A stretch of DNA of 64,000 nucleotides from CAWAXW01 sp963786155 (GTDB lineage Bacteria; Actinomycetota; CADDZG01; WHSQ01), in NCBI GenBank assembly GCA_963786155.1, contig CAWAXW010000006.1, forward strand, positions 62,001 to 126,000, in the 5' to 3' direction. Below, piece by piece: positions 35,190 to 44,529 of the stretch; within the stretch, counting starts at the first letter, position 1, and the number at the start of each line of letters is the position of its first letter. The position numbers and the translations under genes were made by a program. The notes below the pieces were generated by a model that ran no database searches, was not told where the DNA came from, and worked only from the letters and a program-made list of their open reading frames with translations.

Positions 35190-37277
35190 TTAAGGCTTGC
35201 TACGGCGCCTTCTCTGGATGTCCAGAACCGTCAGGCCCGAGGCGATGAGCCCCATGCCTATTAGCGCGAATGGTGCCGCCGCTCCGGCCCCGGTGAAGGG
35301 AAGCACTCCGGATTCGGGGTTGTCGGGCCGTGTGATCTGCTCGCCGAGAACGGCCTGGACGTTCACCGTGTGATCGTCCTTGTCATTGACCCGTTCTCCC
35401 TGCTGGTCCTCACCGGAGGCCACAGCCGTGTTCAGCACGTTGGGAACGTCGTTCTCGGTCGCCTTGTGGTCGCAGTGGAAGAACCACGTCTCGCCGAACT
35501 CGAGGATGTTGTCGTCGTCTCCACCGGTCTTCTTGTCGAGCTCCGGCGCGGTGTCACAACGAGGGTCCTTGACCTCGACGTCCGTGAGTGGGTGGTCTAC
35601 CGGTATCGAGACCTCCAACGTGTAGCGGATGTTCTGGCCGACCGAAACCTGCTGCGGTCCATCCTTCACGATCCTGATGACGGCCTCCGGGATGATGTCC
35701 ACCAGGTGGCTGTCTTCGTCGCGCGCCGACTGGCCTGAATCGTCAATGCCGGTGGCGACCGCCGTGTTCGGCAGTGGGTTGGGATCCGACTTGAGGACCT
35801 TGTGAGGACACGTGTAGATCCAGACCTCGCCGATCTCCAGCCTGTTGTCGTCATCGCCGGGGTTGTCGGCGTGCCGAGTGGGGGCCTCGTCGCAGTTCGG
35901 ATCGGTCACCACCACGTCGTGTAGCACCGGCCGGTTCTCCGGAAGCGTCACGCGCAACCGATAGGTGATCGTCTCGCCGACCTGGGCCCTCTGCGGCCCG
36001 TTCTTCACGATGTCGATCTCCGGCGCGCCCGGAGGAGGCGGCGGCGGGGGCGGCGGCGGTGGTGGTGGCGGGGGCGGCGGCGGTGGTGGTGGTGGCGGCC
36101 CCGGAGGAGGCGGTGGTGGAGGAGGAGGTGGAGGTGGTGGAGGAGGCGGTGGCGGGGGTGGGGGTGGGGGTGGTGGAGGTGGAGGTGGAGGTGGAGGAGG
36201 AGGTGGCGGCGGGGGTAGCTGCACCCATACGCCGTTGTCGAGCTCGTAGATGTCGTCCGTCGGGAAGCACGGGTTGGGGTTGTTGGTCTGCTGGTTAGTC
36301 CCCGAGTCCAACGCGTTGCGCCGGGAGTCGCTCAGCGCGGAGTCGCTGTTCTCACAGGAGCCCGCTCCGGACTGAGCCAGATAGGGGAACGGCGACCCGG
36401 CGTTGTTGCGTCCGAACTTGTCGTGGAGATAGAAGGTCTTGGGGTCTGTGTCACCCTTGACCGCATAGGCGCGGAACGATGCCTGCGTCAGGTTGGCGTT
36501 GCCGATGATGCCTCTCAGGAACTCCTTCTCGACCGCGAACTCAACCGAGCAGGTCGCGCTCTTCTGGTAGCCGCAGCCGCTCGGAGTGTTGGTTCTCACC
36601 AACACGGCGTCGCCGCCACCTGGGCTACCCGAGAGCTTGTTGGCGCCCTGGTCGAACGCCAGGACCTCGTAACCATCGATGCCCGTGGGACCGTCCGGAC
36701 GGCTTGGTCGTGTATCGCCCAGACCCCGGTTCTGATCCCAGAAGACGATCAGGCCTTTTGTTCCGAAGGTGTTGCCCACGTTGCTGCTGGGGCTTGCTGC
36801 GCTGACGATGATGCCACCACGCGGATCGTTGTTGAAGAACATCTCGAACTTGTAGAAGAAGGGGAGTGGATGGTTGTTGGGCTCGGTCCCGAAGAGATCG
36901 ACGCGGAAGTAGAGGTAATCGCCACTCGAAAGGCCGCCGGCCGCCGACGACACCAAGTCGAGAGCCGGGTGGTAGAGGTTCTGATCCTGGTTGAACGGTC
37001 GTTCGTAGATGTCGAGCGTGTAGCTATCGACGGCGCCTTGCCCGGCGGGAGCCGAGGTGTTGGCGTCGGGTAGCCAGCAATTGCCCCCGCAGTTCTTGTT
37101 GGGGTGGCTGTACGACGTCGGATTGGGTGCGTCCCCCGTAACCGCATCCGGCACCGTGTTCTGGTAGGTCGGGTTCGGCGACGGTTGAGCGGTTCCCGGC
37201 GCGATCAACAGCGCTCCCGCGAACAAGGAAACGAGCGCGGCCACGGCCAGCGCTCTAGCAATATTGCGGCCCCTCAT
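35190..37277 (-). CDS. LPxTG-type cell-wall-anchored surface protein with polyproline stalk
   Basis: About 695 aa. Signal peptide IARALAVAALVSLFAGALLI. Residues ~25-360 are a large N-terminal domain (YSHPNKNCGGNCWLP..DYLYFRVDLFGTEPNNHPLPFFYKF). Then comes a stalk of about 60 prolines with one glycine. Two DUF11-like repeats follow (IDIVKNGPQRAQVGETITYR; IRIVKDGPQQVSVGQNIRYT), each with a Cys pair. The end is a sortase signal: VLPFTG, a hydrophobic helix, then RRRRSKP. ATG 37277 follows GGAAAGGAT. It probably stands out from the cell wall. No sortase gene is in the window. Confidence 0.9.
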   Translation of the reverse strand: MRGRNIARALAVAALVSLFAGALLIAPGTAQPSPNPTYQNTVPDAVTGDAPNPTSYSHPNKNCGGNCWLPDANTSAPAGQGAVDSYTLDIYERPFNQDQNLYHPALDLVSSAAGGLSSGDYLYFRVDLFGTEPNNHPLPFFYKFEMFFNNDPRGGIIVSAASPSSNVGNTFGTKGLIVFWDQNRGLGDTRPSRPDGPTGIDGYEVLAFDQGANKLSGSPGGGDAVLVRTNTPSGCGYQKSATCSVEFAVEKEFLRGIIGNANLTQASFRAYAVKGDTDPKTFYLHDKFGRNNAGSPFPYLAQSGAGSCENSDSALSDSRRNALDSGTNQQTNNPNPCFPTDDIYELDNGVWVQLPPPPPPPPPPPPPPPPPPPPPPPPPPPPPPPPPPPPPPGPPPPPPPPPPPPPPPPPPPPPPPGAPEIDIVKNGPQRAQVGETITYRLRVTLPENRPVLHDVVVTDPNCDEAPTRHADNPGDDDNRLEIGEVWIYTCPHKVLKSDPNPLPNTAVATGIDDSGQSARDEDSHLVDIIPEAVIRIVKDGPQQVSVGQNIRYTLEVSIPVDHPLTDVEVKDPRCDTAPELDKKTGGDDDNILEFGETWFFHCDHKATENDVPNVLNTAVASGEDQQGERVNDKDDHTVNVQAVLGEQITRPDNPESGVLPFTGAGAAAPFALIGMGLIASGLTVLDIQRRRRSKP
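36030..36215 (-). repeat. Polyproline stalk-coding low-complexity tract
   Basis: 62 consecutive codons, all proline except one glycine, using mixed third positions (CCG, CCC, CCA, CCT). On the plus strand it reads as GGN repeats. Length may be error-prone in assembly. Confidence 0.9.
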
Positions 37278-37450
37278 GGATGGATCCTTTCCGAGATCGC
37301 CCGCCAATGAGCCATCTCTCTTAGATGTTCTAAAGGGAGGTTCCATCTAGTTACTCATAAATCCTGCCTGTTTTTCCTGTTTTTGACAAACAGAGGCGGG
37401 ATGGGCCTCCCCTAGGCGGGGGACAATACGCCGATTTCAGTTGGAAAGAG

Positions 37451-37663
37451 TCAGGCGGCTTCCGAGAGCTTGCTCCAGCAATCCGAGCAAACGAAGAGCT
37501 GGGTCGGGCCGGTCCCGACGTCGTTGCCGGTGACGAAGCGGCCGTCGGTCACCTCGGTAACGGTCTTGCAGACCGCGCAACGCGACCGCATCCCCTCGGG
37601 ATAGCGGCCCTCGATGAGGTCGATCCTGGCTCTGTGCGATTCGGGTTCGGTTGGCTTTCTCAC
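37451..37663 (-). CDS. Small zinc-ribbon-like protein
   Basis: 70 aa with two CxxC pairs (RCAVCKTVTEV and FVCSDCWSKL) spaced about 34 residues apart, typical of a single zinc ribbon. N-terminus is polar (RKPTEPESHRARIDLIEG). Divergent from the next gene. No function assigned. Confidence 0.7.
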   Translation of the reverse strand: MRKPTEPESHRARIDLIEGRYPEGMRSRCAVCKTVTEVTDGRFVTGNDVGTGPTQLFVCSDCWSKLSEAA

Positions 37664-37741
37664 GCCTCGTCCAACATGCGTGAGCGATTCCTATTCCCGA
37701 GTTCGTACCCTACGGGCGTGATCGAAGAGGGCTGGTACCTC

Positions 37742-38299
37742 ATGAACACAGAAGAGTTGGAACAGGAGCTCGCGCGCTTCCGAGGCGATCGCGCCGAGCC
37801 GTCGATGGCTCTCAAGCTCACGACGTCGGAGGCTCTCGCCTACCGAAACGCAGGGAACCTGGCGGACGATCACGGACGCCGACTCCGCTTGGTCCTTCGT
37901 GTGCGAGATGCCACCGACCTCGGAGCGCTCGATGAGAAGAGACTCGCCTTTGAACCCGATTACCACGATGCGCCGGCCTGGCGCGTCGAGGGTTCTAAGC
38001 CCGTCAATGTCGTGCCGCTACGCGACCCCGGCATTGAGCCGGTGACCGCAGATGCCTGGTGGGAGCAGCCGGAAGTTGCCGCCCTCGAATCGGAGTGGCG
38101 CAAGCTCGGCGCCATCGACGGCGTACCGATCCCCGCCGACTACCGCGGCTTCGTGTTCAAAACGATCCTGTCCCTTCGCGCAGCAGGCAGACCGATAACG
38201 CGCGACTCGATAGTCGCATCCATAGCGCGCTGGCTCGACCCCTCGACAACGAGCGAAGTGAGCGCAGCACTCGAAGAAGCCGGCAAAGTCTCTGAGTGA
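37742..38299 (+). CDS. Hypothetical protein
   Basis: About 185 aa, no signal peptide or membrane segment. It begins MNTEELEQELARFRGDRAEP and ends with a helical region (ITRDSIVASIARWLDPSTTSEVSAALEEAGK). GTG 37718 is an alternative start. AAGAGG lies about ten bases before ATG 37742. It overlaps the start region of the EamA transporter gene. No domain recognised. Confidence 0.65.
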   Translation: MNTEELEQELARFRGDRAEPSMALKLTTSEALAYRNAGNLADDHGRRLRLVLRVRDATDLGALDEKRLAFEPDYHDAPAWRVEGSKPVNVVPLRDPGIEPVTADAWWEQPEVAALESEWRKLGAIDGVPIPADYRGFVFKTILSLRAAGRPITRDSIVASIARWLDPSTTSEVSAALEEAGKVSE

Positions 38300-39186
38300 G
38301 GCCCGCCGGTTCCCGGCTCCCGAGATCGCGCTGGTCGGGATCGCGGCCATCTGGGGTCTCACCTTCGTGATGGTGCAGGACGCGATTCGCTCGATCCCGG
38401 TGATGACGTTCCTCGCGTACCGATTCAGCATCGCGGCGGTGGCCGTCGCGGTGATGTTCCGCAAGGAGGTACGGGGCCTATCTCGCGAGGGCGTCAAGGC
38501 CGGGCTGTGGATGGGCGTCTTCCTGACCGCCGGCTACATCTTCCAGACCTTCGGACTCGAGCGAACGACCGCTTCGAACGCGGGCTTCATCACCGGGCTC
38601 TTCGTCGTGCTGACCCCGCTCTTTGCGGCGGTGTTCCTCCGGCAGAGCGTGCCGTCGACTGCCTGGATCGCCGCCACCGTCAGCGCGATCGGGCTGTTCT
38701 TGTTGACGGGGGCCGGCGGCGGAGAGGGGAACCTAGCGGGGGACGCGCTTGTGTTCGGGTGCGCCTGTTCGTTCGCTTGCCACATCCTCGTAAGCGACCG
38801 CGCGGTTAAGGACCACTCGCTCGGCGGTCTGCTCGTGATCCAGATCGGCTTCTGCGGCGCGTTCTGTGCCCTGGTCACGCTGGTGATGGGCGATTTCGTA
38901 GTGCCCCGCGGCGACGAGGTCTGGGCCGCTCTTATCGTCACCTCGCTTCTTGCCAGCGCCCTCGGCTTCTACGTCCAGGCCTGGGCTCAGAGACACGCCT
39001 CGCCCGCCCGGACGGCCCTGATCCTCGCCAGCGAGCCGGCCTTTGCAGGCCTGTTCGCCTACCTCCTCCAAGACGAGGTCCTGGGCGCGACGGAGTGGGC
39101 CGGAGCCGCCCTCGATCCTGGCCGCCATAGTCACGGTCGAAGCCGCCCCCTACCTACGCCCCACCCGCCCCCTCCCCGAGGGCTAG
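38292..39186 (+). CDS. EamA/DMT-family transporter (one frame break)
   Basis: About 298 aa, ten membrane helices in two EamA halves (PEIALVGIAAIWGLTFVMVQ.. and AGDALVFGCACSFACHILVS..). There is no ATG/GTG ahead of the conserved first helix in frame, so a CTG near 38292 is the probable start; GTG 38367 would remove the first helix. Near 39,114 an extra G (CTC-G-ATC) breaks the frame; removing it gives AALILAAIVTVEAAPYLRP and a stop at 39186. Substrate unknown. Confidence 0.78.
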
Positions 39187-39203
39187 ACCGAGCCGCTATA
39201 GCG

Positions 39204-40044
39204 CTACGTGTAGAGGAGCTGCGGGCTGCGAAGGCGCTCGATGCGCTCCTCTACCGGTGGATGCGTCGAGAACAGCTTTGCGAACGATGCGCGGCGGCCG
39301 GTCAGTGGATTGACTATGTATTTGCTCTCTTGTGCGGGCTGCACGTTCATCGGGATGCGACGGGCTCCCTCGTGGAGCTTCTCGAGGGCGCGGGCGAGAG
39401 GCTCGCCGTAGCCGACGAGCTTGGCCCCCACGCGGTCTGCCTCGAACTCCCGCGACCGGGAGATCGCCATCTGGATCACGCCGGCCGCAAGCGGGGCGAG
39501 GATCATCATCAACAATCCGGCGAACGGGTTGCCGTCGTCATCGTCGCCGCCGAAGAAGAAGGCGAAGTGGGCGAGGTAGCTGATCGCCGTGGCGATGGCA
39601 GCCGCAACCGAGCCGATCAGGATGTCGTGGTTCTTGATGTGGGCGAGCTCGTGGGCGAGAACTCCTCTCACCTCGTCTGGGCTGAGGATCTCGGAGCAGC
39701 CCCTGGGTCACCGCAACCGCCGCGTGGCGCTCGTTGCGGCCGGTTGCAAACGCATTGGGCTGCGGGTCGGGGGTGATGTAGAGGCGCGGCATCGGCATGT
39801 GGGCCGCTGCGGTCAGCTCCCGCACCATCCGGTAGAGCTCCGGCGCCTCGTCCTCGGATACCGGTTGGGCCCGGGCCGATCTGATGGCGATCTTGTCGCT
39901 CATCCAGTAAGAGCCGCCGACCATCAGAAGGGCGATGCCGAAGCAGATGGCCAGGACCGTCTCGCTGAAGAGCGAGCCGATGAAGAGGATGAAGCCGGCG
40001 AGACCGGCCAGCAACACGTACGTCTTGATCGTGTTCTTGTTCAT
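39204..40044 (-). CDS. htpX: HtpX-like M48 membrane metallopeptidase (one frame break)
   Basis: About 280 aa. Two N-terminal helices (YVLLAGLAGFILFIGSLF; VLAICFGIALLMVGGSYWM), then PRLYITPDPQPNAFATGRN. After an extra C near 39,694 the frame continues EILSPDEVRGVLAHELAHIK with the HExxH zinc site, and later SREFEADRVGA with the third ligand. Membrane quality-control protease facing the cytoplasm. ATG 40044. Ends 18 bases from the convergent transporter gene. Confidence 0.88.
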
Positions 40045-40136
40045 GGCTCCAATTATCCGACAGCGGACGCGCTATCTATACCCACGGCTCACGTTCCCAG
40101 CCCCCTGCCGGTTACAACGGGTATGAAGGAGAGCGG

Positions 40137-40601
40137 ATGACTTCTCTGCCACCGTTCTGGACTCTGGTCGAGTCCACCTCGCCACAGCTCCTTGCATACG
40201 CGCGCCGCTTGGTTGGTGACTCGGCGGAGGACGTGGTCCAAGACGCTTTCCTGAAGGCGCTTGCGTCGTACCCGCGCCTCACGCATTCGGAGAACCTGCG
40301 CGCATGGCTGTTCCGGATCACCACGACGTGTGCCTACGACCACTCAGGCCGGCGCAACGGCAGAGCCGAGGTCCTCACCGCGGCGGTCCCGGCTCGAGCC
40401 GACCAACCGAAGCTCTACGACGACGCATTCGAAATCCTGATCGAGAGCCTTTCGGAAGCTTCGCGCGACGCGTGCCGGTGCTCCGGTTCGTCGATGACCT
40501 TCCCTACATCGATATCGGCCGGCGGCTTCGGATCACTCCCGAGGCCGCGCGTCCGCCGGGTTTCCACAGCAGTTCAGAGCTTGAGGAGGCAGATGAAATG
40601 A
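40137..40601 (+). CDS. ECF-type sigma factor, short (two compensating frame breaks)
   Basis: About 154 aa. Region 2: LLAYARRLVGDSAEDVVQDA then FLKALASYPRL and RAWLFRITTTCAYDH. The frame is lost near 40,471 (a G missing) and recovered near 40,554 (an extra C). Between them the alternate frame gives region 4: VLRFVDDLPYIDIGRRLRIT, ending RRRVSTAVQSLRRQMK. It overlaps ogt (ATGA), so the two are coupled. No adjacent anti-sigma gene. Confidence 0.82.
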   Translation: MTSLPPFWTLVESTSPQLLAYARRLVGDSAEDVVQDAFLKALASYPRLTHSENLRAWLFRITTTCAYDHSGRRNGRAEVLTAAVPARADQPKLYDDAFEILIESLSEASRDACRCSGSSMTFPTSISAGGFGSLPRPRVRRVSTAVQSLRRQMK

Positions 40602-41175
40602 GCTCTGTGTTCCTGGACCAACTCGCCCAAGCCGCAATCGAGAAAGGACTCGCGGACGTGATCTACGGACATGTCGACACTTCGCTCGGCCGTCTCCTCG
40701 TCGCTCGCACCGACAAGGGGATCTGCAGGATCGGATTCCCTCAAGAGGACGAGACCCAGGTGCTGGAGGGGCTCGCGGGAGCTCAGCGCGCGGGTCGTCT
40801 GCATCGGATCGTGCGCTCGCCGACGAACGGGACCTTCTTGCGGCCTACATCGAGGGGGACCCGGTCGATCTCGATGTGCCGGTCGATCTCGGGCTCATCA
40901 AGTCCGCGTTCCAACGCCAGGTGCTCACGACTCTTCAGCGTGAGGTGCCGAGAGGAAAGGTCACCACGTACGGAGAGCTCGCCGGGCGCATCGGCCACCC
41001 CCGCGTGGCCCGGGCGGCCGGTTCGGCGTGTGCCCGGAATCCGATTCCGATCGTCCTTCCCTGCCACCGGGTGGTCCCCGCCGGAGGCACGCTCGGGAAC
41101 TACGGGGGAGAGGTCTGGCGCAAGCGATACCTCCTGGATATCGAAGGCGCACAGGTCAAAAAGGTCCGGGGCTAG
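40598..41175 (+). CDS. ogt: Methylated-DNA-protein cysteine methyltransferase (one frame break)
   Basis: About 192 aa, repairs O6-alkylguanine by moving the alkyl group to its own Cys. The active site PIVLPCHRVVPAGG is present, with KVTTYGELAGRIGHPRVARA for the DNA-binding helix-turn-helix and asparagine hinge region, and GGEVWRKRYLL near the end. The N-terminal ribonuclease-like domain is in frame 2 until a break near 40,800, then DERDLLAAYIEGDPVDLDVP. Coupled to the ECF sigma gene, suggesting alkylation or stress control, by inference. Confidence 0.88.
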
Positions 41176-41248
41176 GGGAGCTAGGCTTCGATTCTTCGGT
41201 CTTTTTTGAGTCAGGAAGGCCTGCAGGAGGCCGCGAGTTGTCCTTGAT

Positions 41249-42229
41249 ATGAGCCTCCAACCAACGAACCGCGCCCCGGCCCCCGCGTGGCTCGTGTGGG
41301 TCGCGCTGTGGATCATCTACATCGTCTGGGGCTCGACCTACCTCGCCATCGGCTACACGGTCGACACGCTTCCACCTCTGATGAGTGCCGGGGTCCGATT
41401 CGTCGTCGCCGGGTTGATCGTCTATCTCTTCCTGCTCGCGCGCCGCGGCCCCAAAGGGGTCTCGATCACGTGGAGGGAGGCGGGTGCTTCGGCGGCGATC
41501 GGGACCGCCCTCCTGCTGGGAGGCAACGGCTTGGTCGCGATCGCAGAGCAAGAGGTGCCGACGGCCGTCGCGGCTCTGATCATCGCTTCGGTCCCGTTGT
41601 GGGTCGTGATCCTTCGAAGCCTGTTCGGCGATCGGGCGCGAGCGGGGACGCTCGTGGGCGTCGGCATCGGCTTGGCTGGCGTCGCGGTTCTCGTCCTTCC
41701 GGGAGGCAGCGATGGGAACGCTCCACTCGGGGGGATGCTGATCCTTGTGGGGGCCGCCATGGCGTGGGCCACCGGCTCGTTCTTCTCGAAGCGCGTTCCC
41801 TTGCCGAAGGACCCGTTCACGTCGACTGCATGGCAGATGCTGCTGGGCGGCGTCGTTCTTCTGGTCACCGGAGCCGCGCGCGGCGAGCTCGAGGGACTCG
41901 ACGCCGGCTCGTTCTCGCGCGAGTCGCTGCTTGCTCTTGCCTATCTGATCGTCTTCGGCTCGCTGTTGGCCTTCACGGCCTACACGTGGCTCCTACAGAA
42001 CGCACCGATCTCGAAAGTTGCGACCTACGCGTACGTGAACCCGGTCGTGGCGATCTTCTTGGGTTGGTGGTTGCGCGACGAGGAGATCACGACCTCGATC
42101 ATCGTGGGGGCCGCGATCATCGTTGCGGCGGTCGCCTTCATCGTGAGCCAAGAATCTCGATCCAACGGCTCGCGCAAGAAAGTCGAGGCCACACCCGCGG
42201 GGGCCGAGGCATTGGAAGCCGCGTCTTAG
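41249..42229 (+). CDS. EamA/DMT-family transporter
   Basis: 326 aa, ten predicted helices in two EamA repeats: WVALWIIYIVWGSTYLAIGY (with the family's WGSTY) and GGMLILVGAAMAWATGSFFS. Resembles YedA-type permeases for amino acids or metabolites. Polar Ser/Lys/Glu-rich C-terminal tail. ATG 41249. Its stop overlaps the convergent propeller gene by four bases. Confidence 0.88.
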   Translation: MSLQPTNRAPAPAWLVWVALWIIYIVWGSTYLAIGYTVDTLPPLMSAGVRFVVAGLIVYLFLLARRGPKGVSITWREAGASAAIGTALLLGGNGLVAIAEQEVPTAVAALIIASVPLWVVILRSLFGDRARAGTLVGVGIGLAGVAVLVLPGGSDGNAPLGGMLILVGAAMAWATGSFFSKRVPLPKDPFTSTAWQMLLGGVVLLVTGAARGELEGLDAGSFSRESLLALAYLIVFGSLLAFTAYTWLLQNAPISKVATYAYVNPVVAIFLGWWLRDEEITTSIIVGAAIIVAAVAFIVSQESRSNGSRKKVEATPAGAEALEAAS

Positions 42230-43416
42230 CGGAACTTCCATCTGGTGAGCGTTCCGCTGGCACCGTCGGAGGCCAGGACGTGCTTGCCGACAACGAGCGC
42301 ATCGAACGCGTAGGGCGCGCCGGGCGATTCCACGTTTCCACCTGAGCCCAGGTTCGCCGCGATCCCTTTCGGCTTGTCGGCAATACCCCGCGAACTCCAA
42401 CGCAGTTTGAGAACGCCCGCATGAGAGGCCGCGACGTATAGGTGCTTGCCGGCGAGGTCGAGGCTCTGGATCCGCCATAGGTCGTCGGCCGGCGCCTCGC
42501 CCCAGCGGTCGACCTCTTTCATGTCGTCGAGCTTCGTCGCGTCGAGTTGGACGATGCGCGGCTCCGTGCTCTTGTCGAACCAGTACTCGGTGGCCGCGAA
42601 GACGGTTCGGCGAGATGGCGTCGTTCTCACCTCGACGTCTGCCAGACCTTCATCGGCCCAGCTGCCGATGATCGAAGCCTCCTCGGGCGTAGCCACGTCG
42701 TAGACCTGGAGCCCGGTTGTGCCCGTCGTCACGTAGAGCAAGGGCGTTTCGAGCATCGGATCGCTCGGCTCGAAGTGGAGGCCGGCAGAATCCGGCCCGC
42801 CGACCTTCTGCGCGGGTGCGGCGTCCGCAAAGACGGGTGCGATCTGGCCGGTCGTTCTTTCAAAGCGGTTGATTACCAGTCCATGTGTCGCGTCCAGCGT
42901 CGCGATGTACTCCACATCTCCCACGACGAAGTACTTGATGCGCAACGTCCCACCCTGTGCCTGGTACGCGGTCATGGCCGGCGCGGCCGGGTCGGATACG
43001 TCCAGCACGTGGATGCCGTCGCGCGAGAACTGCACGGTCTGACACGCGTAGAACAACCATTCGCCGTCGTCCGAGAACTCGAGATCGCCGTCGAGCGATT
43101 GAGTGGCTCCGTCGTCGTACCGGCCCAGGACCTTCGGCTTCGCGCTCGCGATGTCGACGAGCGCCACGATGCCGTCGTCGCGTTGCAGGACCGCGGCCAA
43201 GTCGCCGTGGACTGCAATCTGCCCGGCGCCACCGCCCTCGGACAGCTTCAACAGCCACGAGCGGCGCGCGCGACAGTTGCGAGTGTGACGGGACGCGGTC
43301 TTGTGCGTCTCTAGATCGTGTGCGTCGTAGGCGAGCTTGCAACCCTGGCGCGCTTCAGCACCTGGAACGATCGACATCGCCAGGAGCGCGCCGATGAGGA
43401 GGATCCGCCTGACCAT
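42226..43416 (-). CDS. Secreted LVIVD-like propeller protein
   Basis: About 396 aa, signal peptide VRRILLIGALLAMSIVPGAEA. Repeated beta-propeller phrases: GIVALVDIASAKPKVLGRYD, GIHVLDVSDPAAPAMTAY, GLQVYDVATPEEASIIGSW, IVQLDATKLDDMKEVDRWG. A second family member in this window is at 20.1 kb but is not closely similar. GTG 43434 is an alternative start. The gene just upstream on the same strand (NlpC/P60) ends 40 bases away. Confidence 0.8.
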   Translation of the reverse strand: MVRRILLIGALLAMSIVPGAEARQGCKLAYDAHDLETHKTASRHTRNCRARRSWLLKLSEGGGAGQIAVHGDLAAVLQRDDGIVALVDIASAKPKVLGRYDDGATQSLDGDLEFSDDGEWLFYACQTVQFSRDGIHVLDVSDPAAPAMTAYQAQGGTLRIKYFVVGDVEYIATLDATHGLVINRFERTTGQIAPVFADAAPAQKVGGPDSAGLHFEPSDPMLETPLLYVTTGTTGLQVYDVATPEEASIIGSWADEGLADVEVRTTPSRRTVFAATEYWFDKSTEPRIVQLDATKLDDMKEVDRWGEAPADDLWRIQSLDLAGKHLYVAASHAGVLKLRWSSRGIADKPKGIAANLGSGGNVESPGAPYAFDALVVGKHVLASDGASGTLTRWKFR

Positions 43417-43455
43417 GGATGACTGTTTCTCCACTTCCTAAGCGCGTACCTGCGC

Positions 43456-44517
43456 TTACGGCCGGCCGGCTCCCGCGAAGTCCGATCTGAAGGCCGACAC
43501 GACCCGGACCTGCATCCCCGTGTAGGGGGCTTCGACCATCTGGTTGTTGCCGATGTACATCCCGACGTGGTGGATGGGCGCACCGAAGAAGAGCAGGTCG
43601 CCGGGCTCGAGATCCTCCCAAGCGACGCGTGAGGTGGCGTCGTACTGCATGCCGGAGTTATGCGGCAGGCCGACGCCCGCCTGCGCCCAAGCCCACATCG
43701 TGAGACCCGAACAGTCGTACGTGTCGGGGCCCGCGGCCCCCCATTGATAGGGCTTGCCGATCTGACTCAACGCCGCTTCGACCGCGGCCTGCGCCTGGGG
43801 GTTCGACGCGGGCTCGGCTCCTACCGCCTCCGGCGTGACGCCGATCGGACCCGACGGCTGGGCCGCGGCGGCGAGGGCGGCCTCCGCGGCAGCGCGCTCA
43901 CGCGCCAGGGCCTCGGCTCGTTCGATCGCCTCGTTCAGCTCTCTGATCTCGTCTTCTTCCGCGATCACCTTCTCTTCGATGTCCTCGCGCAGGACGGAGA
44001 GCTCCTCTTGCACCACGAGTGCCTGGGCTTGGGCGACTTCCATCTCGTCGACCTTCGAGTCGAGCAACCCGCGATCCACGGCAAGCCGTTCGAAGACCAG
44101 AGAATGAGCTTCGTTGGACGACTCGAGGTACTCGAGCCGCGTCTCCATCTCGCCGATCGTGTCCGACGAGAGGACGACCTCCATGCTTCCGACCGAGCCG
44201 CCCTTGTAGAGCTCGGTTGCGAGCTCGACCGCAGCGTCCTCGCGAACGCCCATGCGCTCGCTGATCCTGTCGATCTCGAGCTCGGTGGCTCCTATCTCGG
44301 CCTGAAGCCGGGTTAGCCGTTCGTTCACGAGGTTGTATCGCTCGGAGACGAGCTGGAACTCGCGTTCCAACTCTTGCAGCCGGTCCTGAGCCGCCCGCAG
44401 GTCAGAGCGCGAGGGGGCCGCGGCCGAAGGGACGGTCACTAAGGCCGCCACCATCGCTAGGGCGGCCGCGACCGCCAGGGCGCGCCGCGAGATCACGGGG
44501 AAGTGGAAGCGGGGCAT
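43456..44517 (-). CDS. NlpC/P60 peptidoglycan endopeptidase with coiled coil (RipA-like)
   Basis: About 353 aa. Signal peptide ALAVAAALAMVAALVTVPSAA, a long coiled coil (residues ~40-210, for example LERLRQ-type heptads in RLQELEREFQLVSERYNL), an Ala-rich linker, and a C-terminal C40 peptidase domain. Catalytic Cys in DTYDCSGLTMWAWAQ, His in IHHVGMYIG, third residue near NQMVEAP. It cleaves peptide crosslinks in the wall during division or growth. ATG 44517 (MPRFHF) is chosen over the TTG at 44526. Confidence 0.9.
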   Translation of the reverse strand: MPRFHFPVISRRALAVAAALAMVAALVTVPSAAAPSRSDLRAAQDRLQELEREFQLVSERYNLVNERLTRLQAEIGATELEIDRISERMGVREDAAVELATELYKGGSVGSMEVVLSSDTIGEMETRLEYLESSNEAHSLVFERLAVDRGLLDSKVDEMEVAQAQALVVQEELSVLREDIEEKVIAEEDEIRELNEAIERAEALARERAAAEAALAAAAQPSGPIGVTPEAVGAEPASNPQAQAAVEAALSQIGKPYQWGAAGPDTYDCSGLTMWAWAQAGVGLPHNSGMQYDATSRVAWEDLEPGDLLFFGAPIHHVGMYIGNNQMVEAPYTGMQVRVVSAFRSDFAGAGRP

Positions 44518-44529
44518 GGGTTCCAATTA

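Noticed and set aside
35965..36249. Polyglycine protein on the plus strand
   Set aside because: It is the antisense reading of the polyproline tract of the LPFTG gene and has no other protein-like features.
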